NCBI GenBank assembly: GCA_963675625.1
Contig: OY776497.1
Span: forward strand, 1,054,001-1,118,000
Direction: 5' to 3'
Length of the DNA stretch: 64,000 bases
Source of the DNA: F22 sp963675625
Lineage (GTDB): Bacteria; Bacteroidota; Bacteroidia; Bacteroidales; Bacteroidaceae
Shown: one piece after another, positions 21,238 to 29,495 of the stretch
How positions within the stretch are numbered: position 1 is the first letter of the stretch
Layout: each line of letters opens with the position of its first letter
Made by a program: the position numbers and the translations under genes
The notes under the pieces: generated by a model
Told to the model about the DNA's origin: nothing
What the model saw: only the letters and a program-made list of their open reading frames with translations
The model's database searches: none

Positions 21238-22533
21238 ATGGATTTTAAAGAGAAGATTATTAAGATGACGCGTTTAAAACTGTTCAGTATAGTTCTATTG
21301 TGTACTCTAGCTGGGCACAACACATGGGCAGCTTCAAGCAGTAGCCAAGATAAGATTAAACAAGATACTATCACTCAACCTCAAAGTCGAGTAAACGTAC
21401 TTCGTTACTCTATGTTGGCACACTACAAGCCCCAAAATCAAAAGTTCTCTGGTAGAGGATTTAAAGGACTTATCAATCATACCTTTGTACAAGGTGGGTA
21501 TGACTATGCTCTACAAGCGCCCGTTGGCACATTGAATTATATAGTTGGACATGGCATACATGCTAGTATTGGTGGAGATGTGAGTCCATACTGGGCGTTT
21601 CGTTTACATGGGGGATATAGCTTCATTGAAGAAAAGAGTAATCTAAATAATTTACATTCAGCTTTTGTCCGCACAGATGTAATGCTTAACGCGACTTCAT
21701 GGTTATTCGGCTATCGTCCAGATAGACAATGGAATGTATACCCATATGCTGGTGTTGGTGCTAGCGCTGGATATTATAAAAAGACACTGACTATAGGGCC
21801 ATCTGTTGAAGGTGGGCTTGAAATACGCACCCGTATCAGCAAGCACGGTCACATATATATTGCTCCTTATTTGACAGCAAGTAAAAGTAAAATAGAATAT
21901 AAGGACAATAGAAACTGGCGGGATTATGATGTAAACGCGGGATTACGTATTGGTGTATTGTACTATATACACAACAAAGACATAAGCAACGATGGCATGT
22001 TTAAGGTTATTGGGCATGTACTAGACAATTCATTTGTCGAAGTAATCACCGGACAAAGTAGATGGAAATATGAAAATCATATTGACTGGAATAGTTTTAC
22101 ACAAATCAATGTTGGGAAATGGATTAATCCTTATTTTGGAGTAAAAGGAGGTATTTCAATGGGATCTGGTTATTGGGGACAAATTGAAGGGCTCATCAAT
22201 CCAGTGACTATATTATTCGGTGTACCAGATGATTCGTCACCAGTTGATCCAATCGTAGAGGATCTACGTAGATTCCATGTAAACATCTCAGGTGGTTTGG
22301 TAGCAGGATATATTGATAGAAACAGTCAAACAAATATTCAGATTAAACGACCCGTACATGGATGGACTGCTAGTGTTCAAGGACTGTACGATTTAACTTC
22401 CAATTGTAGCGTATTTGTTGCCCCTAGAATAATGAGCAATTACTGTTGGATAGAACAAAGCAAAAACGTTCATACGTACTCTGACATTCAATTACAACTT
22501 CAATTTGGGCTTCGTTTCAACCTCAAATACTAA
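21238..22533 (+). CDS. Outer-membrane beta-barrel protein, unknown function
   Basis: A 431-residue exported protein. The signal peptide ends near NTWA-A (residue 32); the ATG at 21265 is an equally good start. The mature part is rich in Gly and aromatic residues in alternating strands (for example HGIHASIGGDVSPYWAFRLH and NVYPYAGVGASAGYY) and ends LQFGLRFNLKY, with an aromatic last residue typical of barrels. Two similar halves (about 85-240 and 265-430) suggest either one barrel of many strands or an internal duplication. It is the last gene of the operon; its stop overlaps the convergent glycosyltransferase by 4 bases, and no terminator is seen. Confidence 0.65.
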   Translation: MDFKEKIIKMTRLKLFSIVLLCTLAGHNTWAASSSSQDKIKQDTITQPQSRVNVLRYSMLAHYKPQNQKFSGRGFKGLINHTFVQGGYDYALQAPVGTLNYIVGHGIHASIGGDVSPYWAFRLHGGYSFIEEKSNLNNLHSAFVRTDVMLNATSWLFGYRPDRQWNVYPYAGVGASAGYYKKTLTIGPSVEGGLEIRTRISKHGHIYIAPYLTASKSKIEYKDNRNWRDYDVNAGLRIGVLYYIHNKDISNDGMFKVIGHVLDNSFVEVITGQSRWKYENHIDWNSFTQINVGKWINPYFGVKGGISMGSGYWGQIEGLINPVTILFGVPDDSSPVDPIVEDLRRFHVNISGGLVAGYIDRNSQTNIQIKRPVHGWTASVQGLYDLTSNCSVFVAPRIMSNYCWIEQSKNVHTYSDIQLQLQFGLRFNLKY

Positions 22534-23615
22534 GACTTTATAGATATAGTGCGTAAGTGTTTATAAATTCTATAGCGAAAAAGGCCATTGATCAAACATA
22601 AAATTACGGCTAGTAGTACTGGCACTATTTGGTAAGTTACAAATGAATAAGCAACAACAATAACTGCCAATAAAATAAACATTGCCCAACTAAAGCGATA
22701 AGCTTTGATCATAAACACAGGACTTCCCTTAAGATAAGAGACAACTTTACGAAAATCTTTGAGTTCTTGACTCCATTCACGTTTTGAGCGACAAGGTGTA
22801 ACATATGTAAATGCATCGGGATGGCAAACCACCGAAGTATTGGATATGTTAGCTATTTTATTTATATACAAACTATCTTCTCCACGTGAAAGACGTAATT
22901 GATTCGAAAATCCTCCAGACTGCAGGAAAGTAGATTTACGATATGCTAAATTTCGTCCCATAGCTGAAAATGGTTTACCTGCGAGTGCCCACCCCATTAT
23001 TTGAAGATTTCGACGACACCATAATTTAGCTAAGTGTTTCTGCCATTTCTGCGCAGTATCGTCATTTACATTACAAAACACAGCCCCTATAACTACGTCT
23101 TTTCCTGCATACATACCCTCTGAAAGACGGGATAACCAAAGAGGAGAAGCGGGGACACAATCAGGTTCAATAAAAACCAACCAATCGTATCGACTTGCTT
23201 TAATTCCTAAAGTTACTGCCAACTTACGACGGCTGAGATACAGCGATCCAGCTGGAATAAATGTATGGTATAAATTATCATATTTTTGTTCCATCTGGCG
23301 CAATACATCTGCGCTACTATCTTCACTATCTGCATCCAGCACAACAATGACTTCAAATTCTGAATATTGCTGTTCCAATACTGCAGGCAAATGCTTTATC
23401 AAATCATTTTGCTGATCATTTGCACAAATTATAACAGAGACTGGAGGGCAAGCATCCTTATTTAAATCACAACTTTTACCTTGTTCATGTTTAATTGTAC
23501 GAGGTAAACGACTCAAAATCATCCATAAGTATGTAAGGATAGCTAAACCCACTAAGCAAAATAGAACCAACAAGATTATGTCGGTAATATCAGGTATAAA
23601 CATATGTATTTTCAT
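22530..23615 (-). CDS. Membrane glycosyltransferase, family 2
   Basis: A 361-residue inner-membrane enzyme that would move a sugar from a nucleotide donor to a lipid or glycan acceptor. One N-terminal helix (about 8-33) precedes the GT-A domain with PVSVIICANDQQ, the VVLDADSED donor site (about residues 94-102), an acidic FIEPDCVP segment, and SRGEDSLY as the likely base region; two helices follow at about 308-350. The start could be M5 (23603) instead. A -7 box ends just 4 bases before ATG 23615. It runs away from the UpxY gene with 99 bases between starts. Confidence 0.85.
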   Translation of the reverse strand: MKIHMFIPDITDIILLVLFCLVGLAILTYLWMILSRLPRTIKHEQGKSCDLNKDACPPVSVIICANDQQNDLIKHLPAVLEQQYSEFEVIVVLDADSEDSSADVLRQMEQKYDNLYHTFIPAGSLYLSRRKLAVTLGIKASRYDWLVFIEPDCVPASPLWLSRLSEGMYAGKDVVIGAVFCNVNDDTAQKWQKHLAKLWCRRNLQIMGWALAGKPFSAMGRNLAYRKSTFLQSGGFSNQLRLSRGEDSLYINKIANISNTSVVCHPDAFTYVTPCRSKREWSQELKDFRKVVSYLKGSPVFMIKAYRFSWAMFILLAVIVVAYSFVTYQIVPVLLAVILCLINGLFRYRIYKHLRTISIKS

Positions 23616-23619
23616 AACG

Positions 23620-23627
23620 CAAAAGTA
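23620..23627 (-). promoter_or_regulatory. -7 box of the glycosyltransferase (TACTTTTG)
   Basis: TACTTTTG on the minus strand is followed by 4 bases and then the ATG at 23615, so the message would be leaderless or nearly so. No -33 TTTG is clear. Confidence 0.55.
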
Positions 23628-23648
23628 ATAAAAAATATGGATATTTCC

Positions 23649-23679
23649 TTGGTTGCTGATTTAGAAACATGTAATTTTG
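23649..23679 (+). promoter_or_regulatory. Promoter of upxY-like gene (TTG, N20, TAATTTTG)
   Basis: TTG at 23649-23651 and TAATTTTG at 23672-23679 are 20 bases apart. The predicted leader to ATG 23715 is about 30 bases. Confidence 0.65.
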
Positions 23680-23714
23680 TTCAGTAGAAACAAATGTAAC
23701 AGAATGTACAGTAA

Positions 23715-24395
23715 ATGAGCCAACTGAATAGTCAAACGAAAAATACACAAGGAGATACCTCATTGAAAACAATGCTTGAAAATAAAAACATAGACTGCAC
23801 TGCCTGTAAGACTACTCATGAGGACAATGATATACTCCCACAAGAGAATACATTATTGAATGAAAAGAAACAGTGGTTCGCAATTCGCGTAACATATAGC
23901 AGAGAACTTAAATTCAAAAATTATCTAGATCAATTGGGAGTTGACAATTTTATTCCCATGGTATTTAACGAAATAGAACGCAAAGGTCGTATCCAAAAAG
24001 AACTACTCCCAGCTGTACATAACTTAGTATTTGTACATATTACTGCAGCTCACATGGAAGAGTTACGCAAAGACCCCAACTTAGTTATTCCGATTCACTA
24101 TATTCGTGATTATGCAAGCCAATCTCCAGTTATTGTTCCAGATAAACAAATGAGAGACTTTATGCAAGTTGCACAACAACATAATCCAGATAATTTATTC
24201 TTATCAACCAAAGATGTTGCATTACGTAAAGGAGATAAGGTGCGAGTACTCTCAGGACCTTTCAAAGGCATTATTGGCACATTTGTACGAATCAAACGCA
24301 ACCGTCGTGTAGTTGTTGACATACCAGGAGTTATGGCTATAGCATCTGCTTTTGTTCATCCAAATGACGTGGAGATCATAGAAAAAAAAGATTAA
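23715..24395 (+). CDS. UpxY-type NusG-family transcription antiterminator
   Basis: A 226-residue NusG paralog. The NGN domain starts at about residue 53 (KQWFAIRVTYSRELKFKNYL) and the C-terminal KOW domain at about 175 with GDKVRVLSGPFKGIIGTFVR. UpxY proteins bind RNA polymerase and let it read through the long leaders of capsule operons. Here the N-terminal 50 residues are extra, polar and with two cysteines. No polysaccharide operon follows; the next gene is a DUF5606 gene with its own promoter. The only nearby sugar gene is the divergent glycosyltransferase. It is not the housekeeping NusG, which is near rplK and shorter. Confidence 0.85.
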   Translation: MSQLNSQTKNTQGDTSLKTMLENKNIDCTACKTTHEDNDILPQENTLLNEKKQWFAIRVTYSRELKFKNYLDQLGVDNFIPMVFNEIERKGRIQKELLPAVHNLVFVHITAAHMEELRKDPNLVIPIHYIRDYASQSPVIVPDKQMRDFMQVAQQHNPDNLFLSTKDVALRKGDKVRVLSGPFKGIIGTFVRIKRNRRVVVDIPGVMAIASAFVHPNDVEIIEKKD

Positions 24396-24419
24396 GTTTA
24401 TTTTTTTCTACGACCTCGA

Positions 24420-24451
24420 TTTGTATAGCTGTTGGATTATAGTTAATTTTG
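24420..24451 (+). promoter_or_regulatory. Promoter of the DUF5606 gene (TTTG, N20, TAATTTTG)
   Basis: TTTG at 24420-24423 and TAATTTTG at 24444-24451 have the ideal 20-base spacing. Leader about 42 bases. Confidence 0.75.
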
Positions 24452-24499
24452 TCCCCTAAAATTTAGAACAAATATTTAATTAGAAAATCAGAAATTATT

Positions 24500-24970
24500 A
24501 TGTTGAGAAAAATATTATCTGTAGTAGGTCGTCCAGGTCTATATAAATTACTAGCTCAAAATAAGGCAAATATTATTGTTGAACAAGTGGGAGAAAACAA
24601 ACGTTTACCTATTCGTAGCAATGAACAAGTACTTTCACTCAACGATATTGCAATGTATGTAGATACAGAAGATGGACAAGGTGAAGTACGTCTTCGTTAC
24701 ATTCTTGCTGCTGCATTTAGATTATACAATGGAGAAAACTCACCTATCAACCCTAAAAAAGCTAGCACTGACGAACTTGCTAAAGCTTTTTCAGAAGTAT
24801 TGCCTGAGTATGATCGTGACAGTGTATACCCATCTGACATAAAAAAATTCTTCCAATGGTATAATTTGCTACTAAAAGGTAACGTTTTAAACGAAGAAAC
24901 TATTGCAGCTATTGAGAAAGAAATGTCTGAAGAAGAGGAGACAGAAGAAAACTCTGATAATGAGCAATAA
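24500..24970 (+). CDS. DUF5606 protein
   Basis: A 156-residue cytoplasmic protein whose start, MLRKILSVVGRPGLYKLLAQ, with VEQVGENKRLPI close behind, is the pattern I know from the Bacteroidetes DUF5606 family. The N-terminal 60 residues look like a small beta-barrel, then a helical part, then a strongly acidic tail (SEEEETEENSDNEQ). Function is unknown. It has its own promoter, and the EamA gene follows 29 bases later and may be co-transcribed. No catalytic residues stand out. Confidence 0.75.
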   Translation: MLRKILSVVGRPGLYKLLAQNKANIIVEQVGENKRLPIRSNEQVLSLNDIAMYVDTEDGQGEVRLRYILAAAFRLYNGENSPINPKKASTDELAKAFSEVLPEYDRDSVYPSDIKKFFQWYNLLLKGNVLNEETIAAIEKEMSEEEETEENSDNEQ

Positions 24971-24999
24971 AGATCTGTTGACATATAGACACATGACAT

Positions 25000-25932
25000 A
25001 TGGTTGGTGAAACAATCGCTTTAGGGGTAGCAGTGGCTTGGACAGCCACTGCTATCTATTTTGAAGATGCTACTAAAAGAATGGGAACCTTACAGGTCAA
25101 TGTCTTTCGATTAGGAGTATCAATGCTTCTATTGGCCATTACGGTTTGGATAGCATCAGGCCCCTTTCTAAACCAAATTCCAATTAGTGCATGGGAGTGG
25201 CTAGGGTTAAGTGGATTTATTGGATATATCATAGGCGATTATTGTCTATTTAGATCATACAAAGAAATTGGAGCTAGGTTCACACAACTATTTATGACCT
25301 TATCTTCTCCTTTTGCTGCCATAACTGCTTACTATATTTTACAAGAGAATTTATCTATCCGTACCTGGATAGGTATGATTATAACGATTGGCGGGATTAT
25401 GTTATCAATCGTGTCTCGCCCACAAAAGGGGACACAACAAGTTCATGGTAATCAATCAAGACTAAAAGTTCCGTTAACAGGAATACTACTAGCCATTGGC
25501 GCTTCTTTAGGGCAAGGTGTTGGGCTGGTATTTAGCAAAATGGGCATGAACGCATTGTCACAAGTAGACAGGCCGCTTTCCCACTGGTTACTCCCTTTTG
25601 AAGCCACTTTTGTACGTAGTGTTATTGGATTTACTGTTTTCCTAAGTATCCTTCTAATTACTAAAGGCAAGAAAGGCTTAAAACAAATAGTTGCAGATAA
25701 ATTTGGGGTGCGACAAGCCATCCTAGGAACTATCTTAGGGCCTTATCTAGGGGTAGCAGGTTCATTAATGGCACTTCAATTTGCCCCTGCTGGAATTGTA
25801 TCTACCCTACTAGCATTAACCCCTATAATGATTCTAATACCCGCTAGATATTATTACCATCAACGTATCTCTTGGGTTGAAATTATTGGTGCAATAATTA
25901 GCGTACTAGGAGTTATTATCATGCTGACTTAA
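25000..25932 (+). CDS. EamA-family (DMT) transporter
   Basis: A 310-residue inner-membrane protein with ten hydrophobic segments in two homologous halves (about 1-140 and 155-310), the EamA/drug-metabolite transporter layout. The second half begins at PLTGILLAIGASLGQGVGLV and ends in the usual short tail. The substrate cannot be told; members export amino acids, nucleosides or other small metabolites. It is not a close copy of the EamA gene at 39922-40827. The next gene has its own promoter beginning 11 bases after the stop. Confidence 0.85.
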   Translation: MVGETIALGVAVAWTATAIYFEDATKRMGTLQVNVFRLGVSMLLLAITVWIASGPFLNQIPISAWEWLGLSGFIGYIIGDYCLFRSYKEIGARFTQLFMTLSSPFAAITAYYILQENLSIRTWIGMIITIGGIMLSIVSRPQKGTQQVHGNQSRLKVPLTGILLAIGASLGQGVGLVFSKMGMNALSQVDRPLSHWLLPFEATFVRSVIGFTVFLSILLITKGKKGLKQIVADKFGVRQAILGTILGPYLGVAGSLMALQFAPAGIVSTLLALTPIMILIPARYYYHQRISWVEIIGAIISVLGVIIMLT

Positions 25933-25943
25933 AAAGCCCTATA

Positions 25944-25975
25944 TTTGCTTTACTCATTTATTTTGTGTAAGTTTG
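25944..25975 (+). promoter_or_regulatory. Promoter (TTTG, N20, TAAGTTTG)
   Basis: TTTG at 25944-25947 and TAAGTTTG at 25968-25975 are exactly 20 bases apart. Leader to ATG 26000 is about 18 bases. It would drive the small gene, its neighbour and ygiQ-like gene as one operon. Confidence 0.75.
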
Positions 25976-25999
25976 CCCAAAACATAAACAAATTCACCT

Positions 26000-26221
26000 A
26001 TGAAACCTCTTATTATTGACACAAGAAATACAGAGGCATACATGCCTATAGTAACTGCCATTGAGGGAATATGCAAAGCACCTGCAGGACAAATTGTTCA
26101 CGTGTTGATGCATGATGATGTATCATTTCACGAACTTAAACGTTACCTTATAGCTCATCATATTGGATTTAGAGAAATATATGATGTCGATACAGTGCGT
26201 ATAGAATTTACTCAACCATAA
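26000..26221 (+). CDS. Small TusA-like protein lacking the catalytic cysteine
   Basis: A 73-residue cytoplasmic protein. The order of features fits the TusA/SirA sulfur-carrier fold: an early D-x-R, a MPIVTAIEGI helix, an AGQIVHVLMHDD strand and turn, and a second helix SFHELKRYLIAHHIGF before a final strand. TusA has CPxP at the helix start; here the position reads YMPI, so a sulfur-transfer role is unlikely unless another Cys (C28) serves. It has a strong promoter and is followed 10 bases later by another small gene. The fold call is inference. Confidence 0.5.
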   Translation: MKPLIIDTRNTEAYMPIVTAIEGICKAPAGQIVHVLMHDDVSFHELKRYLIAHHIGFREIYDVDTVRIEFTQP

Positions 26222-26231
26222 ATAAAGACTG

Positions 26232-26591
26232 ATGATTTCAGACATTATTCAACAACTAAAGAAACTCTCGAAACCTCAACAACAAAAAATTGAAACAGTA
26301 TTTGGTTCATTAAACAAATGCTATGCAACGATATATCTGGTTGCACGTAATGGACATATGTGTGAAGTGGAAAATATAGCTGCTGCAGATCAGCGTATGA
26401 GAACAATCCATGCCATGCAAGGAATGATCCGATTCATTCTAGAAGAAATGGGCTTAGATGGCAAAGATATACAAGACCAAATCACAAGCGATTACTTAGA
26501 TGATTATGTACATTACAAGGAGCAGGATTTTGGTATGAGCAATCAAGATTTTATTCAGATTTTGCAGAGAGTGCAAACATACAAAGCTTAA
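26232..26591 (+). CDS. Small hypothetical protein
   Basis: A 119-residue soluble protein, mostly helical, without signal peptide or membrane segment. It opens with a Gln/Lys-rich helix (MISDIIQQLKKLSKPQQQKI) and carries a YLDDYVHYKEQDFGMSN segment near 88-104. I do not recognise a family. It sits 10 bases after the TusA-like gene and 32 bases before the radical SAM gene, so the three are likely one transcript. Its placement may mean shared regulation only. Confidence 0.5.
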   Translation: MISDIIQQLKKLSKPQQQKIETVFGSLNKCYATIYLVARNGHMCEVENIAAADQRMRTIHAMQGMIRFILEEMGLDGKDIQDQITSDYLDDYVHYKEQDFGMSNQDFIQILQRVQTYKA

Positions 26592-26623
26592 TAGTAAGCT
26601 TCACAACAGACAATTATATTCAA

Positions 26624-28555
26624 ATGAACAAATATCAACTTACAGACTGGCTCCCAACGACCAAAAAAGAAGTCAATTTAAGGGGCTGGGATGAACTTGA
26701 CGTCATTTTTTTTTCGGGAGATGCCTATATTGACCATCCTGCTTTTGGGCCAGCAGTTATTTGCCGCATTTTAGAATCTATGGGGCTAAAAGTTGCCATT
26801 ATCCCCCAACCCAATTGGAGGGATGATCTAAGAGATTTTAAAAAGTTAGGGAAACCCCGGCTATTCTTTGGTGTGTCTGCTGGTGCCATGGATTCTATGG
26901 TAAATATGTACACAGCTAATCGTCGCTTAAGAAGTGAGGATGCTTACACACCTGACGCTAGAAATGATATGCGTCCAGAATACCCTAGTATAGTATATAC
27001 ACAAATTTTGAAACGATTCTACCCTGACGTACCTGTCGTTTTGGGAGGAATCGAAGCGTCTTTACGCCGTTTAGCTCATTATGACTATTGGAAAGATAAG
27101 TTAATGCCCTCTTTCTTACTGGAAAGTGGTGCTGATTATTTAATGTACGGTATGGGAGATCAATCCATGCGTGAACTAGTACAACACATGGCAAATGGAG
27201 AAAGTAAAGAATCTATTTGTACTATGAACCAAATAGTCTATGCAACCAAAACATATACTCCACAAGAAAACGACCTTATGTTAAATGATTTTGAAACATG
27301 TCTACATGATAAGAAGGCACATGCTCAAAATTTTAGACATATAGAAGAAGAAAGCAATCGTGTACATGCTGCGCGCCTTATTCAAAAGACTGGCAACCAA
27401 TACGTAATTGTAAACCCTCCTAACCCACCTATGTCCACAGAGCTACTTGATGCTACACATGATCTACCCTATACTCGACTACCTCATCCAAAGTATAAGG
27501 ATAAGAGAATACCGGCATACGACATGATTAGGCACAGCGTAACATTACATAGAGGATGCTTCGGTGGATGTGCTTTCTGTACAATCAGTGCGCACCAAGG
27601 TAAGTTCATCACAAGCCGTAGCAAAGCTAACATCATGCGTGAAGTAAAACAAATCACACAAATGGATGACTTTAAAGGATATATTAGTGACTTAGGAGGC
27701 CCTAGTGCTAATATGTATCAAATGCACGGATATAACGTAGAAATGTGTGCTCTATGCAAACGTCCCAGTTGTGTTCATCCAAAAATTTGTCCCAATTTAA
27801 ATACTGATCACCGTCCAATGCTTGATTTATATCATGAAGTAGATGCTTTGCCTGAAGTAAAGAAAAGCTTTATTGGCAGTGGTGTACGATACGACCTATT
27901 GCAGCACTGCTCAAAAGACGAAAATGTTAATCAAGCAGCCCAACAGTACACAGAAGAATTAATTAAGTATCATGTAAGTGGTAGATTAACCGTAGCTCCC
28001 GAACACACTTGTGACCATGTGCTCAAAGCTATGCGTAAACCAAGTTTTAAACAATTCAAACAGTTTAAGGCTAGCTTTGACCACATAAACGAAGAAGCAG
28101 GATTAAAGCAGCAACTTATACCGTATTTTATATCTTCTCACCCTGCTTGTCATGAAGAAGATATGGCTGAATTAGCTGTGGAAACAAAAAAAATGAATTT
28201 TCGGTTGGAACAAGTACAAGACTTTACTCCTACACCGATGACAGTAAGTACAGAAACATGGTATACTGGCTATGATCCATACACCCTTGAAGCTGTATAT
28301 AGTGCTAAGACACCTAAACAAAAACAAGCACAACGTTTATTCTTCTTTTGGTACAAACAGGACAAACGTGAAGAGATCATCCGAGAATTAAAACGTATGA
28401 AAAGAGATGATTTAATAAATAAACTATACAGTGGTGGAGCTTATATGCCAAGGGATTACAGAATAGGATCTAAACATGAAGAACGAAATGTAAGAGCTAA
28501 GACACCGCGTTTAGATACGGAAGCTAAGAAACAAAGAAAAAACAAGAAAAGATAA
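26624..28555 (+). CDS. ygiQ: Radical SAM protein, YgiQ family
   Basis: A 643-residue enzyme of the YgiQ group. The N-terminal part (about 1-290) holds a cobalamin-binding-like region with DVIFFSGDAYIDHPAF and VLGGIEASLRRLAHYDYW. The radical SAM 4Fe-4S site is CFGGCAFC (C-x3-C-x2-C) at about 313-320. Downstream are the family's extra cysteines (CALCKRPSCVHPKICPN, about 383-399) and a basic C-terminal tail (KKQRKNKKR). The reaction is not known. It closes a three-gene unit and is followed by a terminator. Confidence 0.88.
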   Translation: MNKYQLTDWLPTTKKEVNLRGWDELDVIFFSGDAYIDHPAFGPAVICRILESMGLKVAIIPQPNWRDDLRDFKKLGKPRLFFGVSAGAMDSMVNMYTANRRLRSEDAYTPDARNDMRPEYPSIVYTQILKRFYPDVPVVLGGIEASLRRLAHYDYWKDKLMPSFLLESGADYLMYGMGDQSMRELVQHMANGESKESICTMNQIVYATKTYTPQENDLMLNDFETCLHDKKAHAQNFRHIEEESNRVHAARLIQKTGNQYVIVNPPNPPMSTELLDATHDLPYTRLPHPKYKDKRIPAYDMIRHSVTLHRGCFGGCAFCTISAHQGKFITSRSKANIMREVKQITQMDDFKGYISDLGGPSANMYQMHGYNVEMCALCKRPSCVHPKICPNLNTDHRPMLDLYHEVDALPEVKKSFIGSGVRYDLLQHCSKDENVNQAAQQYTEELIKYHVSGRLTVAPEHTCDHVLKAMRKPSFKQFKQFKASFDHINEEAGLKQQLIPYFISSHPACHEEDMAELAVETKKMNFRLEQVQDFTPTPMTVSTETWYTGYDPYTLEAVYSAKTPKQKQAQRLFFFWYKQDKREEIIRELKRMKRDDLINKLYSGGAYMPRDYRIGSKHEERNVRAKTPRLDTEAKKQRKNKKR

Positions 28556-28571
28556 ACAACTTTCAAATAAG

Positions 28572-28629
28572 AAGAATAGACAAGCGCAATGAATTATTCA
28601 TAACAGACCGCTTTGTCTATTCTTTTTAT
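28572..28629 (+). terminator. Terminator after ygiQ-like gene
   Basis: Arms 28572-28586 and 28609-28624 pair with one bulged base, and TTTTTATA continues at the right side. It overlaps nothing coding. Confidence 0.75.
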
Positions 28630-28653
28630 ACTACAAAAAAACGAGGGAAAAGC

Positions 28654-28683
28654 TTTGATTCTTGCACAAAACAATTATCTTTG
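28654..28683 (+). promoter_or_regulatory. Promoter of plsC-like gene (TTTG, N18, TATCTTTG)
   Basis: TTTG at 28654-28657 and TATCTTTG at 28676-28683. The start point near 28690 lies inside a longer open frame, so it decides for the ATG at 28709. Confidence 0.7.
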
Positions 28684-28708
28684 TGTCAAAACATTAAGTT
28701 ATACCACT

Positions 28709-29494
28709 ATGTTTTACAAACAAATTTATTATCTCTATCAGATCTTTATAGCATTTCCTATAGTACTTGTACTAACCATACTAACAGCACTGGTAACTAT
28801 CATAGGAAGTGCATTGGGCGGAGCTCATATTTGGGGCTACTACCCAGGTAAATTGTGGTCCATTGCCATCTGTCGTATTTTATTATTACCAGTTAAGGTG
28901 GACAGAAGCAAATCCGTATTAAACAAAGAAAATTATATCTTTGTTGCCAATCATCAAGGAGCGTTCGATATTTTCTTAATATATGGATTTCTTGAACATA
29001 ACTTCAAATGGTTGATGAAAAAAGCACTACGGAAATTACCCTTGATCGGTAAAGCATGTTGTAGTGCTGGACATATCTATGTAGATCGTACAGGGCACGG
29101 CCTAAAAGAGACGCTCGAACAATGTGAGACAACTTTAAATCGTGGAGAATCAATGGTTGTTTTTCCTGAAGGTTCTCGTTCAGCAAATGGTCTTATAGGA
29201 GTTTTCAAACGAGGAGCCTTCTTGTTAGCTGATGATTTAAAATTACCTATAGTTCCCGTCACAATTAATGGCAGTTACCAAGTTCTCCCACGCCAAGGTG
29301 GCTGGGTTAGACGTCATGAATTAATAATGACAATACATGAACCTATACCGTACATTGAAGGCATATCAGCTACAGATCGAATGCGAATGGCTTATGAAAA
29401 AGTTAAAAGCGCTTTACCGTATGATCATTACGATGATTCAGAAATGTACAGTACTGAACTTGTTATAGCCAACTGCTCTGAAACAAATGACTAA
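28709..29494 (+). CDS. plsC: 1-acyl-sn-glycerol-3-phosphate acyltransferase
   Basis: Adds the second acyl chain to lysophosphatidic acid in phospholipid synthesis; membrane bound. The 261 residues start with a hydrophobic segment (about 7-35). The catalytic H-x4-D motif is NHQGAFD (about 77-83) and the substrate motif is FPEGSRS (about 152-158). A frame extension to 28613 exists, but a promoter lies inside that extension, so I use the ATG at 28709. It converges on the amidase gene, with 1 base between stops. Confidence 0.88.
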   Translation: MFYKQIYYLYQIFIAFPIVLVLTILTALVTIIGSALGGAHIWGYYPGKLWSIAICRILLLPVKVDRSKSVLNKENYIFVANHQGAFDIFLIYGFLEHNFKWLMKKALRKLPLIGKACCSAGHIYVDRTGHGLKETLEQCETTLNRGESMVVFPEGSRSANGLIGVFKRGAFLLADDLKLPIVPVTINGSYQVLPRQGGWVRRHELIMTIHEPIPYIEGISATDRMRMAYEKVKSALPYDHYDDSEMYSTELVIANCSETND

Positions 29495-29495
29495 A

